Source: Allopusillimonas ginsengisoli (GTDB taxonomy: Bacteria > Pseudomonadota > Gammaproteobacteria > Burkholderiales > Burkholderiaceae_B). From it: a stretch of 64,000 nucleotides of DNA. Positions 26,693 through 34,958 of this stretch are shown here, in pieces. A model generated the notes under the pieces. It was given only the letters and a program-made list of their open reading frames with translations. It searched no databases and was not told the origin of the DNA. Positions within the stretch are counted from its first letter, which is position 1, and each line of letters opens with the position of its first letter. The stretch spans positions 113,598-177,597 of the forward strand of contig RAPG01000011.1 of the NCBI GenBank assembly GCA_005239165.1. Reading direction: 5' to 3'. The position numbers and the translations under genes were made by a program.

Positions 26693-28642
26693 CTACCCAA
26701 TAGATGGACCACGTATGTGACCGATCTCCCAAGACGTTCCGCCACGGTCCACCTTTACGGCAACCTGCTGCCCCAATCGTTGCTCGATTATCGGCTTCCA
26801 CGGCACCAGACTAAACCCCATGCCGTTATCGAGCATCGCGTAGCGCCCGCTAGCAAGCATGACACTGCGCCGGTAGGTGCCAACCACGCGCTGCCCATCA
26901 GCTACAGGACGATGCTCCAGGCCAGTGTCGGCAGCAATTTCTTTGGTGACCTGCGCCAATTCCCGATTGCGCAACGTCCTCAACAGGTTGCTCGCCAAAA
27001 TCACACGCTGCCCGCGTTTCTCGGCCACTCCCTGTTCGGCCAGGAAGTCGCTCCGCTGTTGCAGTGCCTCCTTGACCTCACTGCCAAAACCCAATTCCCC
27101 CAATCCTTTGCCGCCACCAATCAACTGATGATCCAGCCAGGTAGCGCCAATCACGCGAGCCTGCTGCTCTATCGGCAGATGTGATTTCAGTTCCACCGCC
27201 ACGCCGCCGCCCAGCCGCTGCGCATCGTACTGACGGCCTCGCTCGGGTAAGTCTTGCGGCACTCGCCAGACGCCTTCGGTCTGCCGTTCGACCAGACCAG
27301 CACGGCGCAGGGCTTCCAGCCGTCGCACATGGGCTTTAACCACCTCGCCCGGATCACGTTCGGGGTGCGGTTGGGCCCTGGCAACAGCTAGGTGATTATC
27401 GGTTCGGTAGATACCATTGACGGCCATTGCCGTGATGGTCTTGTCTGCGACTCGTGGAGCGCTAGAGCCCTTGATTTTTACCACGGCACCAGTCGGGTAC
27501 TGCTCCAGCTCCGTCCTGGGTGGCAGCGCAACATAGTGCGCCTTGCCGTCGGTGCCATCCACGATCAGATAGCCTTTGTCGTAGAGTTCGTCGGCCAATC
27601 CTTTACCGGCCACACGGCCAATGATGGAACGGCTATCCTCGCCGGGCTGAAACACGGTCAGGTCGCGCTGTTTGCCGCTCATGGCCCGCTGCATGGTGCG
27701 GATAATGTCGCCGCGCTCGCCCATCATTCGCAAGGTGGGTTCCGCATCTGCATGGACAGTCCAGATTCCGGTATGCAATTCGCTGGCCAGCCCCATGCGC
27801 TGTAAGCGTTGCAGGCGTCCTACCAGTAGCAAGCGCTGGCATTGCAGCCGGGGTTCTCTCTCCAGCCGCTCTGCGCGCACCAAGCCATCCACAGCTTCGC
27901 GCTGTAAGGTGCGATCCAGCCCCGTCCATCGCTCATGATCGACTTCACGGGCCATGCTGCGTTGGATCTCCAGCTCGGTGCGCGGCCCCAGCCATTCGGT
28001 GGCCAGTTCCGATGCCCGCTCGCGCATGCCCTGGCCGATGTAGTCGCGGGAAATGATGAGGTCGCGGCCCCCGTCATCCTTGCCGCGCAGGACGATATGG
28101 GTGTGCGGATTGTCGGTGTTCCAGTGATCAACCGCTACCCACTCCAGTCGGCTGCCCAGATCGGCTTCCATGCGCGCCATCAGGTGGCGGGTGTAAGTGC
28201 GCAGGTCGTCGAGCTGTTCGGCATCCTCGGGCGAGACGATGAAGCGGAACTGGTGCCGATCCTCCCGGCCGCGTTCCTCAAAGGCAGCCAAGTCGGCATC
28301 ATCAGTCGCCGGGCCATAGGCGTTGCCCTGTTCGCCATCGCGCCCCACTCCTTCGCGCTCGATGTAGCGCAGGTGCGTAGCCGTCGAACGCGGCCCGGCC
28401 TTGGCGAGATTGACCAGCCGGGTCTTGATGGTCATGCGCCGGGAACCAGCGGTCAGCGATGCGCCAGTAAAGCGCGCCGCCGTGTGGCCGCGCCCCAGCC
28501 GGGCACCGGGTCGATGGCCCACCTTGGCGGCCTTGACTCCAGCCTTGCTCGTCTGGCGCAGCACCTGGCTGATGAAGGCGTCGCCGCGCTGCTTGGGCGC
28601 CCCTGGGCGGATGCGAAAACGGTCATCATCGTTGCTGTTCAT
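26693..28642 (-). CDS. rlxS: Relaxase/mobilisation nuclease with DUF3363 domain
   Basis: A 649-residue VirD2-like relaxase that nicks the element at oriT and leads the strand into the recipient. The N-terminal part is basic. The nuclease domain contains HLRYIEREGVGRDGE and the metal-binding HTHIVLRGK near residues 177-185. The C-terminal half matches DUF3363. It is the last gene of the backbone run; its 3' end meets the cargo block, where an AraC gene converges on it. Confidence 0.88.
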   Translation of the reverse strand: MNSNDDDRFRIRPGAPKQRGDAFISQVLRQTSKAGVKAAKVGHRPGARLGRGHTAARFTGASLTAGSRRMTIKTRLVNLAKAGPRSTATHLRYIEREGVGRDGEQGNAYGPATDDADLAAFEERGREDRHQFRFIVSPEDAEQLDDLRTYTRHLMARMEADLGSRLEWVAVDHWNTDNPHTHIVLRGKDDGGRDLIISRDYIGQGMRERASELATEWLGPRTELEIQRSMAREVDHERWTGLDRTLQREAVDGLVRAERLEREPRLQCQRLLLVGRLQRLQRMGLASELHTGIWTVHADAEPTLRMMGERGDIIRTMQRAMSGKQRDLTVFQPGEDSRSIIGRVAGKGLADELYDKGYLIVDGTDGKAHYVALPPRTELEQYPTGAVVKIKGSSAPRVADKTITAMAVNGIYRTDNHLAVARAQPHPERDPGEVVKAHVRRLEALRRAGLVERQTEGVWRVPQDLPERGRQYDAQRLGGGVAVELKSHLPIEQQARVIGATWLDHQLIGGGKGLGELGFGSEVKEALQQRSDFLAEQGVAEKRGQRVILASNLLRTLRNRELAQVTKEIAADTGLEHRPVADGQRVVGTYRRSVMLASGRYAMLDNGMGFSLVPWKPIIEQRLGQQVAVKVDRGGTSWEIGHIRGPSIG

Positions 28643-29159
28643 GCGCTACCCCCATCCAAGGCTGTCGCAGCCAAGCGTGCGAGGCACGCGCTTGGCTCAA
28701 TGCCGACAAGGTATTGGCGATCCACGCGGCACGGTGCCGCAACCAGCGCGTGCCGCGCCGCCCCCACGTGAAGACTGCTTTTTCGCGCAACAACGTGCCG
28801 CGACCTTTTATCTTGCCCTCCGCCTTTACCCCTCGCCGTCGCTCCTGGCATCGGCGGCCCGGGGGCGCTGTGCTGCTGGCAGCCAGCCTGTCGGCGAACT
28901 CCCGCGATGTCGCGGGCTGGGTACGTTTGGGGCAAACAATCTGCACATGGGGATGCACGCCGAAGCGCATGAACATCCGCAGAGGTGTGTAAAGCCGTGC
29001 AGCGCAGAAACCACAGAGGATGCCATGCGAAGTGCAGCGCGAATGCGCCCGCACTGCACGCATGACGACCCGGCGAACACACGCCCATCGGCACGCCTGA
29101 TAGCACATCAACGACAAGCGGCAGCGCGACGGATAGGCTGCATGGAAGACGAAGGCCAA
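28626..29159 (-). CDS. Hypothetical transfer-region protein, possibly frameshifted
   Basis: The interval between traF and the relaxase has two competing minus-strand frames. One (28639-29193) begins with an ATG overlapping the traF stop, MTLIDFRPRWRIGL, and ends overlapping the relaxase start. The other (28626-29159) looks more protein-like in its second half, for example RGTRWLRHRAAWIANTLSAL. A one-base slip early in the gene would join the first start to the second frame. I recognise no domain. An oriT could also be in this region. Confidence 0.35.
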   Translation of the reverse strand: MAFVFHAAYPSRCRLSLMCYQACRWACVRRVVMRAVRAHSRCTSHGILCGFCAARLYTPLRMFMRFGVHPHVQIVCPKRTQPATSREFADRLAASSTAPPGRRCQERRRGVKAEGKIKGRGTLLREKAVFTWGRRGTRWLRHRAAWIANTLSALSQARASHAWLRQPWMGVAHEQQR

Positions 29160-29189
29160 TGCGCCAGCGAGGCCTGAAGTCGATCAAGG

Positions 29190-29741
29190 TCATGGTTGCG
29201 TCTCCAGGTAGATGGGCTGTGCGGTGCCGATCACGGCGGATGCATTGATCGGCCCGAAGTAGCGGCTGTCGAACGACGCCGAATTGGTCGTGCTCAACAA
29301 GAACAGTTCACCAGCGGCCAGCGGGCGGCACTGCGGCCAGGGCGGCAGCGCTCGGCCCATGCGGTCGGCAGGCAGTACGGCGGCCATCGGCACGCCGTCG
29401 ATGCGCACCTGAGCGTCCACGATGCAAACGTGTTGCGGTGCGACCGCGCCCACACGTTTGAGCAGCGGGATGTGCGATGGCAGGTAGCCGCGTTGTGCCG
29501 CCAGCGCGGCCACGTCTGCCGGAAGCCGGGTCAGCACGATGCTGCCCACGGACAAAGGACGTGGCGGCGAGTCGGCAGGCTCAATGCGATACCAGCCGAC
29601 CGGAACACTGTCAGAGGGGTTGTAGATGACGTACGCCGCAGGCTGCACGAAGGACGCCCAGGCGAGCGCAGCGAGGCCGCAGGCGGACAGGACGGCCAGC
29701 ACGATGCGAACGCGCAAGCGCGAGCGAGGTTCGACTGTCAT
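29190..29741 (-). CDS. traF: Conjugative signal peptidase TraF (S26 family)
   Basis: A membrane-bound S26 serine peptidase of about 183 residues. It has an N-terminal transmembrane helix, the Ser motif NPSDSVPVGWYRI at about 41-53, and the general-base Lys95 in PLLKRVGAV. TraF proteins process pilin precursors for conjugation. The ATG at 29741 overlaps the stop of the DUF2840 gene by four bases. The longer open frame upstream is not supported. Confidence 0.88.
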   Translation of the reverse strand: MTVEPRSRLRVRIVLAVLSACGLAALAWASFVQPAAYVIYNPSDSVPVGWYRIEPADSPPRPLSVGSIVLTRLPADVAALAAQRGYLPSHIPLLKRVGAVAPQHVCIVDAQVRIDGVPMAAVLPADRMGRALPPWPQCRPLAAGELFLLSTTNSASFDSRYFGPINASAVIGTAQPIYLETQP

Positions 29742-30283
29742 TGCAATCCCCTCCCGGCCAGCCAGGCAGCATGCCGCTCGGCGCAGTAAGCCGGCAGCGA
29801 AAGGCGCGTGGCCAGACGGTTGTCCAACGTGCACCAGTACGCGGGCGACACGTCGATGCCGGCGATACCCAACGCTTCGATAGCGTCAATCCTCTCCAGC
29901 ACGGTGCGCACCTTTTGTTCGCCTTCCACATGCAGCAGCAAGCGCGCGCCGGGCTGTACGCCGGGGATGCGCTGCACCGCGTCTAGTGGCGTGCAAGCCT
30001 GCATGACCATGAGCTGCCAGCGGATCGTTCCGTAGTGATTGGATTCCCAGCGGATACGGCAAAATATGGACGCTGGCAGGAACATTGCGCAGCGCCGCCA
30101 GCGATCGAGCTGGAGCGTGCACGCCGGTTCGCCAAAGCGCAGGTAGAGGTTGAAACGCCGGTCAATGAAGGCCAACGAGACGCGAATCAGTGGCACGCTG
30201 TCGGCCAGGCCGACGAGCCTATGCAGCGGTTGTATGAGTGCAGCCGTTTCTGCTACCGGCTGCACTTGATGGTTTGCAGTCAT
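29738..30283 (-). CDS. DUF2840 protein of the ICE backbone
   Basis: A protein of about 181 residues matching DUF2840, a family found almost only next to traF in Tn4371-like elements. Characteristic stretches are RFNLYLRFGEPACTLQLDR, FCRIRWESNHYGT and GIDVSPAYWCTLDNRLATRL. The role is unknown. The ATG at 30283 has GGAGA upstream and overlaps the stop of the ribbon-helix-helix gene. Confidence 0.85.
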   Translation of the reverse strand: MTANHQVQPVAETAALIQPLHRLVGLADSVPLIRVSLAFIDRRFNLYLRFGEPACTLQLDRWRRCAMFLPASIFCRIRWESNHYGTIRWQLMVMQACTPLDAVQRIPGVQPGARLLLHVEGEQKVRTVLERIDAIEALGIAGIDVSPAYWCTLDNRLATRLSLPAYCAERHAAWLAGRGLQ

Positions 30284-30555
30284 GGTGTGTTCTCCGGAAA
30301 CTCGCGCTCCAGCAGTGCGCGCAGCAAGTCGGCCACGGTCACGCCTTGTGTGAAGGCTGAAACCTTGATGCGCGCCCGCATGGCGGGTGTGATGTCGATG
30401 GTCAGGCGGGCCGTGTAGAGACCGCCTTTCTGGAGGTCGGCGGTATCGCCCTGGCGAATCCACACCTCGGCGTTCGGATTCGTGGGCGGACGCGCACCGA
30501 TGGTGATGCGCTTGCCCGTGCGCTTGCAGTTCGATGTGTTGCTGTCGCTACTCAT
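30280..30555 (-). CDS. Ribbon-helix-helix partition-type protein (ParB-like)
   Basis: A protein of about 91 residues whose C-terminal half looks like a ribbon-helix-helix DNA-binding domain (YTARLTIDITPAMRARIKVS followed by VADLLRALLEREFPE). It follows parA with an ATGA overlap, the standard place of the small DNA-binding partner of a ParA. It probably binds a centromere-like site and regulates the par genes. An in-frame ATG at 30564 is also possible. Confidence 0.75.
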   Translation of the reverse strand: MSSDSNTSNCKRTGKRITIGARPPTNPNAEVWIRQGDTADLQKGGLYTARLTIDITPAMRARIKVSAFTQGVTVADLLRALLEREFPENTP

Positions 30556-31190
30556 GGCGACCACCGCAATAGTTCATCCACCAATGCGGTGATTTCGCGC
30601 GCGGCGGCGCTATCGGGTGCCAATTCGCGTGCGAGCCGACCCGCCGCCACACTGTCGGCGAAAACGATGCGTTGCCGAACCTCGGTACGCAGCGCCGGTA
30701 GCGGTTGATCGGCCAGCGCCTGGCGCGCTTCGCGCCCGATCACCGTGGTGCTGACGCGGCGATTGATGACGAAGGCGGCGGCAAGTTGGGGCCGGAACAC
30801 CTGCGCCTCGCGAATCAGCGCCACCATCTCGGCGCTGGCCCACAAGTCGTAGGGGCTGGGTTGCACGGGAATCAGCACGCAATCGGCTGCCAGCAGCGCG
30901 GAGCGCGCCAACGCGGCGATCCGGGGTGGCCCATCAATGACGACGTGATCGGCTCGCCTGGCGAGTTCTGGGGCTTCCTGATGCAGGGTTTCCCTTGCCA
31001 AACCTACAGCACTGAACAGCCTTGGCAAGCCTTGCTGGCTTCGCCGCTGCGTCCAGTCCAGCGAGGAACCTTGCGGGTCGGCGTCCAGCAACACTACGTG
31101 CTGACCGCGCAACGCAAGTTCGCCGGCGATGTGCGTGGCAAGAGTAGTCTTACCCACGCCGCCTTTTTGGTTGAGTAAGGCGACGATCAT
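30552..31190 (-). CDS. parA: ParA-family partition ATPase
   Basis: A 212-residue ParA/MinD-type ATPase. The deviant Walker A motif KGGVGKTT lies at residues 9-16, DADPQGSS near 40, and VIDGPPR near 85. It would help keep the excised, circular form of the element in dividing cells. It lies downstream of repA, with iteron-like repeats between them, and is coupled to the ribbon-helix-helix gene. Confidence 0.93.
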   Translation of the reverse strand: MIVALLNQKGGVGKTTLATHIAGELALRGQHVVLLDADPQGSSLDWTQRRSQQGLPRLFSAVGLARETLHQEAPELARRADHVVIDGPPRIAALARSALLAADCVLIPVQPSPYDLWASAEMVALIREAQVFRPQLAAAFVINRRVSTTVIGREARQALADQPLPALRTEVRQRIVFADSVAAGRLARELAPDSAAAREITALVDELLRWSP

Positions 31191-31411
31191 GACGTGGCCC
31201 TCCTGTCAGGAAAGCCGGCCTGTTTTTGTTCTGCTGAACGGGGTTGGTTTTGGGGTGGTTTTTGCGGATTTTTTCGCTGTTGGCGTGGCCGCGCTTTTTG
31301 CTTTTGGGCACTTATCCACCGGCATGGCACCCTTCTAAACGTTAGAGTAGTGAAGTTACTTAAGTTAGAGACCCCGACAACCCGCGCCGTTATTGGCTTT
31401 TCGGCGACTTC

Positions 31412-31478
31412 GTACTCCTGATAGCACGATAGCCGTACTCCCGATAGCACGATACCCCTTACTCCTGATAGCACGACA
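31412..31478. repeat. Three iteron-like direct repeats
   Basis: Three 20-base direct repeats with consensus GTACTCCTGATAGCACGATA lie at 31412-31431, 31435-31454 and 31459-31478. The second has CCC for CCT and the third starts TT and ends ACA. The spacing is 23-24 bases, about two helical turns. They lie in the non-coding gap just downstream of repA and upstream of parA, beside AT-rich sequence. This is what a RepA-bound origin or control site would look like. Confidence 0.75.
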
Positions 31479-31500
31479 CTATTCACAGGTTTTCCCGTGG

Positions 31501-32346
31501 TTATCCCCGTGCCGTGAGCGGCACGGGCCGAAACGTTAGCAACTCCCTGTGGTCCTTGGGCCTGCACACGATGCCCAACTCGTAGCCGGGTAAGGATTGC
31601 TTGGCCACCAGGGCGCGCACGTCGTACGCAAAATCCGAAAAGCGCGCGTGGCTGCCGGATTTTTGGTGCAGATAGCGGAAGTCGAACTGCCAGCCGTGCT
31701 CCTGCTTGCCGCCATGCTTGCGCACCAGACGGTACAGCCAGCGTTCGATGCCACCGGTCAGCTTGAAATACCCCGGGTCGATGGTCAGCACCAGGGCGGC
31801 ATCCACCACGCCCGCATAGAACCAGTCCGGCAGAATCAGTTCGATGCCCAACGGCGTACCCTGAGCATCGGCCAGTTCTTTCCATTCGTTGATCCAGGAA
31901 AAGCGATGCAGCCGCCGCCCCGTAGTTTCGCGGATGGACGTGGCTACGCTGGTCGATTGCAGCCGATCCAGTGCGGCCTTGAGGCGCTGGTAGTCGCGGG
32001 AGCCGGTGCCGCGCCCGATGAATCGCAGAATCTCGTAGGGCGTGGCCCGCATCAGCCGCGAGGTGGGCAAGCCCGCGTCCTTCGCCTCCACGATCTGGCT
32101 GGCGGCCCAGATCAGGATGTCGGCATCCCAAATCGTGGCAATGCCGTGCTCGGCCGTGCCCTCCACACGAAGTATGGTGTTCCCATTGCGAAAGTCGATG
32201 GGCGCTACGCGCCGCGACTTCGCCAGCGAAAAAAACGGATAAACCATCAAGTCCTGGGCGTCGCGCGGCGCCATGTCCCCCGGCAGCGCCTGGAACAGGT
32301 CGAGCTGTTCCCGTGACGGCAAGGCTTGCCCTGGTGGGCTGGACAT
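31501..32346 (-). CDS. repA: Plasmid-type replication initiator RepA
   Basis: A 281-residue protein of the RepA replication-initiator family seen in Tn4371-like elements. Typical stretches are DLMVYPFFSLAKSRRVAPID, IWDADILIWAASQI, ATPYEILRFIGRGTG and LTGGIERWLYRLVRKHGG. It likely allows limited autonomous replication after excision. The repeats at 31412-31478 lie directly downstream. Confidence 0.85.
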   Translation of the reverse strand: MSSPPGQALPSREQLDLFQALPGDMAPRDAQDLMVYPFFSLAKSRRVAPIDFRNGNTILRVEGTAEHGIATIWDADILIWAASQIVEAKDAGLPTSRLMRATPYEILRFIGRGTGSRDYQRLKAALDRLQSTSVATSIRETTGRRLHRFSWINEWKELADAQGTPLGIELILPDWFYAGVVDAALVLTIDPGYFKLTGGIERWLYRLVRKHGGKQEHGWQFDFRYLHQKSGSHARFSDFAYDVRALVAKQSLPGYELGIVCRPKDHRELLTFRPVPLTARG

Positions 32347-32372
32347 GGCGATGGCTACCAGCGCGCCGACGA

Positions 32373-32657
32373 TCAGCGGCCATCACGGTAATCACCCGCG
32401 TGAAGCTCAGCGTATTCGGGGTCGGATGTGGCTTCAAAACTGCGCGCATCGGCCCACGCATCGAGGTCGACCACGGCGTACATGACGCGGCGACCGAATT
32501 TACGGAACTTTGGCCCCCCGCCGATCACGCGCTGCTTTTCCAGCGTGCGGGGTGACAGACGCAGGTAGTCGGCAGCTTCGTCGTTGGTCAGGTAGCGTTG
32601 AGGTTGCGCGGTCGTGATGACGGCAGCGGCAGCGGGTCGAACAGGTGCGGGTCGCAT
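32373..32657 (-). CDS. AlpA/MerR-like helix-turn-helix protein
   Basis: A protein of about 94 residues with an excisionase/AlpA-type helix-turn-helix: YLTNDEAADYLRLSPRTLEK followed by GPKFRKFGRRVMYAVVDLDAW. The ATG at 32657 is preferred since GGAGG lies nine bases upstream. It is just upstream of repA on the same strand and may regulate it or take part in excision. Confidence 0.85.
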   Translation of the reverse strand: MRPAPVRPAAAAVITTAQPQRYLTNDEAADYLRLSPRTLEKQRVIGGGPKFRKFGRRVMYAVVDLDAWADARSFEATSDPEYAELHAGDYRDGR

Positions 32658-32740
32658 GGGGTAGACCTCCATCGGTCAGGAAAGCCCGGCCACACAGCGC
32701 GACCGGATGGAGGTAGTCTCAAGAAATACAGGCGGCTTGC

Positions 32741-33529
32741 TCAGGGTCGTTTTGCCGTGCGTGCAGAACGACCCTCCCCAGGGGATTCGATCTGTGCCAG
32801 ACGGCGATAGCCGCCGCCCATCAGCGCGTTACCACGTCGCACTAAGCGGCGCACCCTCGAGCGCAGGCCACCGTCGGTGTACCAGCCTTCGGCCACCGCC
32901 TCTGCGCCGATCAGTCCTTCGGCCACCTCGCGCAGTGACGCGCCCGCCAGGGTGGCGTCGAGCGCCTGCAAGGTGTGCAACTCCAGCAGCGACGCCGGCG
33001 ATGGCCGCGGCTTGGCGATTGCAAGCACGGCACCAGCGGCCAGCTTGTCCAATTCGGCGACAAGTGCCTGATAACGGGGATAAGCCGTAACACAGGAGCG
33101 AATGGCATGGACGTAGGCCATGCCATCGACCAAGCCCGGTGCGAAGGCCAGCCGCACGCAATAGCCCGGCCACTGCGTGACCAGCACCAAGCGCTTGCCA
33201 TCATGGATCAGGCGCTTGTCGCCAGGAATACGCCAAAACTCGAAGACCTGGGCATCCGGTGGCGGGTCGGCATCCGGATAGAGCTGCACCACACTATCGT
33301 GATCGAGAAACCAAGCCGGGTGCACGTTGCGTGCATCCAGGCTGGGATCCTCCAGCACGCGCAACCCCCAGCATTCGGCGGCCTCTGGCCGGTCGCGACG
33401 GCGCAGCCAGTCGCGCCGGTAATCGGGATGGCGGCGCAAATACTCCCAGGCAAGAGCCGGGCCATCAAGATGCAGCACGTAAAGATACGCGGCGGTCGGA
33501 TGCCAATGTTTGGCGCTCGAATCAGCCAT
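32741..33529 (-). CDS. DUF2285-domain regulator of the ICE backbone
   Basis: A 262-residue protein. The N-terminal part contains AWEYLRRHPDYRRDWL and ECWGLRVLEDPSLDARNVHP, the typical start of ICE 'transcriptional regulator' proteins. The C-terminal part fits DUF2285 (LLELHTLQALDATLAGASLR and WYTDGGLRSRVRRLVRRGNA). It is common in this element family ahead of the AlpA-like and repA genes. Its function is not established. Confidence 0.82.
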   Translation of the reverse strand: MADSSAKHWHPTAAYLYVLHLDGPALAWEYLRRHPDYRRDWLRRRDRPEAAECWGLRVLEDPSLDARNVHPAWFLDHDSVVQLYPDADPPPDAQVFEFWRIPGDKRLIHDGKRLVLVTQWPGYCVRLAFAPGLVDGMAYVHAIRSCVTAYPRYQALVAELDKLAAGAVLAIAKPRPSPASLLELHTLQALDATLAGASLREVAEGLIGAEAVAEGWYTDGGLRSRVRRLVRRGNALMGGGYRRLAQIESPGEGRSARTAKRP

Positions 33530-33871
33530 AACGCAAACCTCCGTGGCTCAGCGGGGGCGGCGTCACGAACAAAACGAGCACAGCGCAGTTTCAATCAGTT
33601 AATACTTGATTACCGATTAATTAAAATGAAACTAAAATATCAATTCCGACTTTAACCATTGCGCAGATCATCCGAATGCGACGCTGGCACCGCTGAAAAA
33701 TCAGGATGCAACATCAAGCACCATGCCGTATTCCGCGCCAAAGATCATGACTGTTTACGTCAGGACCGCATCGCTTTAGTGCAAGACTCCTGATTCAGAC
33801 CGAGCCGGTCTTGAACATGACTGAAATAGTCACAATGCGCCCTGGCTAGATGGGGTACACATGTCAGTCGA
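33530..33871. other. Intergenic stretch upstream of DUF2285 gene
   Basis: No gene is seen in these 340 bases. An AT-rich segment near 33596-33650 (TTAATACTTGATTACCGATT) probably holds the promoter of the backbone run that starts with DUF2285. The rest has no clear structure. Confidence 0.5.
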
Positions 33872-34222
33872 TCAATCGATGATCGAGCCATTGATTTTCG
33901 CTAGCCGCACATATTCCGACAACGGGCGTACCGCCCGAAAATAGTAGTCACGCATCACGGGTTGTTTACGCGGCCCGACGATGGACGCCAAGGCGGAGAG
34001 CTGCACGGTTCCCACGTCCGGCATTCCCAACCCCAAATCGATCAGGCCATAGGCCGTGTCGCCGTCTTCAGGGTCAAGCGAAACGAGCAGCCAAGTCACA
34101 TGGGCGTCCGGCGTAAAGAGCCTCACAACCGGCAGCGGGTCGATGCTTGAGTCGGCGATGCGGGCTTGCCCGTTGGCCAGCAGTCGTGCGCGTTCTTCAT
34201 CGGTGATGAGTGGGTTGTTCAT
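33872..34222 (-). CDS. DUF2958 protein
   Basis: A protein of about 116 residues matching DUF2958 (ITDEERARLLANGQ, PVVRLFTPDAHVTWLLVSLD, GLIDLGLGMPDVGTVQLSAL). This small family is common on plasmids and conjugative elements and has no known function. I use the ATG at 34222, where the family starts; the frame is open upstream to 34375. Confidence 0.82.
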   Translation of the reverse strand: MNNPLITDEERARLLANGQARIADSSIDPLPVVRLFTPDAHVTWLLVSLDPEDGDTAYGLIDLGLGMPDVGTVQLSALASIVGPRKQPVMRDYYFRAVRPLSEYVRLAKINGSIID

Positions 34223-34521
34223 GGTTGCGCTGCCGACCATACCGTCGATGCGAAAAGGCACTTGCCCACCCAAGCGCAAAGCCGCCAATCTGTATTCGTG
34301 CTTTCGTGCAAGGACATGGGGGCGGCTTCCATTAAATCCGTGGAAGCGTGCAATCGTAAAGTCGTTTCTGCGCAAGTCATAGAAAGCACAGTAGCGGTTC
34401 CCTTGTTTTCAGGAAACCCGCTTATACAGATTTCCGTTATTACACAAAAAAAGATGAAATGCAGATGAGTGAGTTAAAGATAACGTGGTTTTAATTGTGC
34501 CAACAAACGACGCTTCTGTCT

Positions 34522-34812
34522 ATGCAGAAGCGATCCATCCAACGTGGCCGACCCATCGGCGCCACCACCTTCGATGCCGAGCTGGCGAAAGCCTTCGGCA
34601 TGACGGTGCGTGCGCTACGCTCGGAACGTGGCATTGCCCAGGAAATGCTGGCGAATCTCGCCAGCATCGAACGTTCCCACTTGGGCAAGATCGAACGCGG
34701 CGAGCACATGCCCACCCTGGCGATCATCTTCAAGATCGCCCGTGCGCTGGAATGCAGCACGGCCGTGCTCATGACCCAGACGGAAGGCCTGCTTACCGAC
34801 AATAAGGTCTAA
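34522..34812 (+). CDS. XRE-family helix-turn-helix regulator
   Basis: A protein of about 96 residues with a Cro/C1-type helix-turn-helix: VRALRSERGIAQEMLANLAS followed by RSHLGKIERGEHMPTL. The ATG at 34522 is chosen over an upstream TTG. It is divergent from DUF2958 and lies just before the TIR gene. It may control the backbone or the adjacent defence gene. Confidence 0.87.
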   Translation: MQKRSIQRGRPIGATTFDAELAKAFGMTVRALRSERGIAQEMLANLASIERSHLGKIERGEHMPTLAIIFKIARALECSTAVLMTQTEGLLTDNKV

Positions 34813-34958
34813 GGCGGCCGTGCCGCTATTAGCCATCGGGTGGACATGCGCCCCCCACCAAAAGGCGGAGCGCGGTGTGTTAAGCGGCTTGCTGCGCGAC
34901 CACATTCAGGCACTAGCTCAATAAATACGGATGGTGCTGACAAATAACAAGGAACCCG

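Noticed and set aside
31187..32461. A 424-residue minus-strand frame over repA
   Set aside because: It is another frame of the repA gene and its control region, rich in Arg, Gly and Pro, with no family resemblance.
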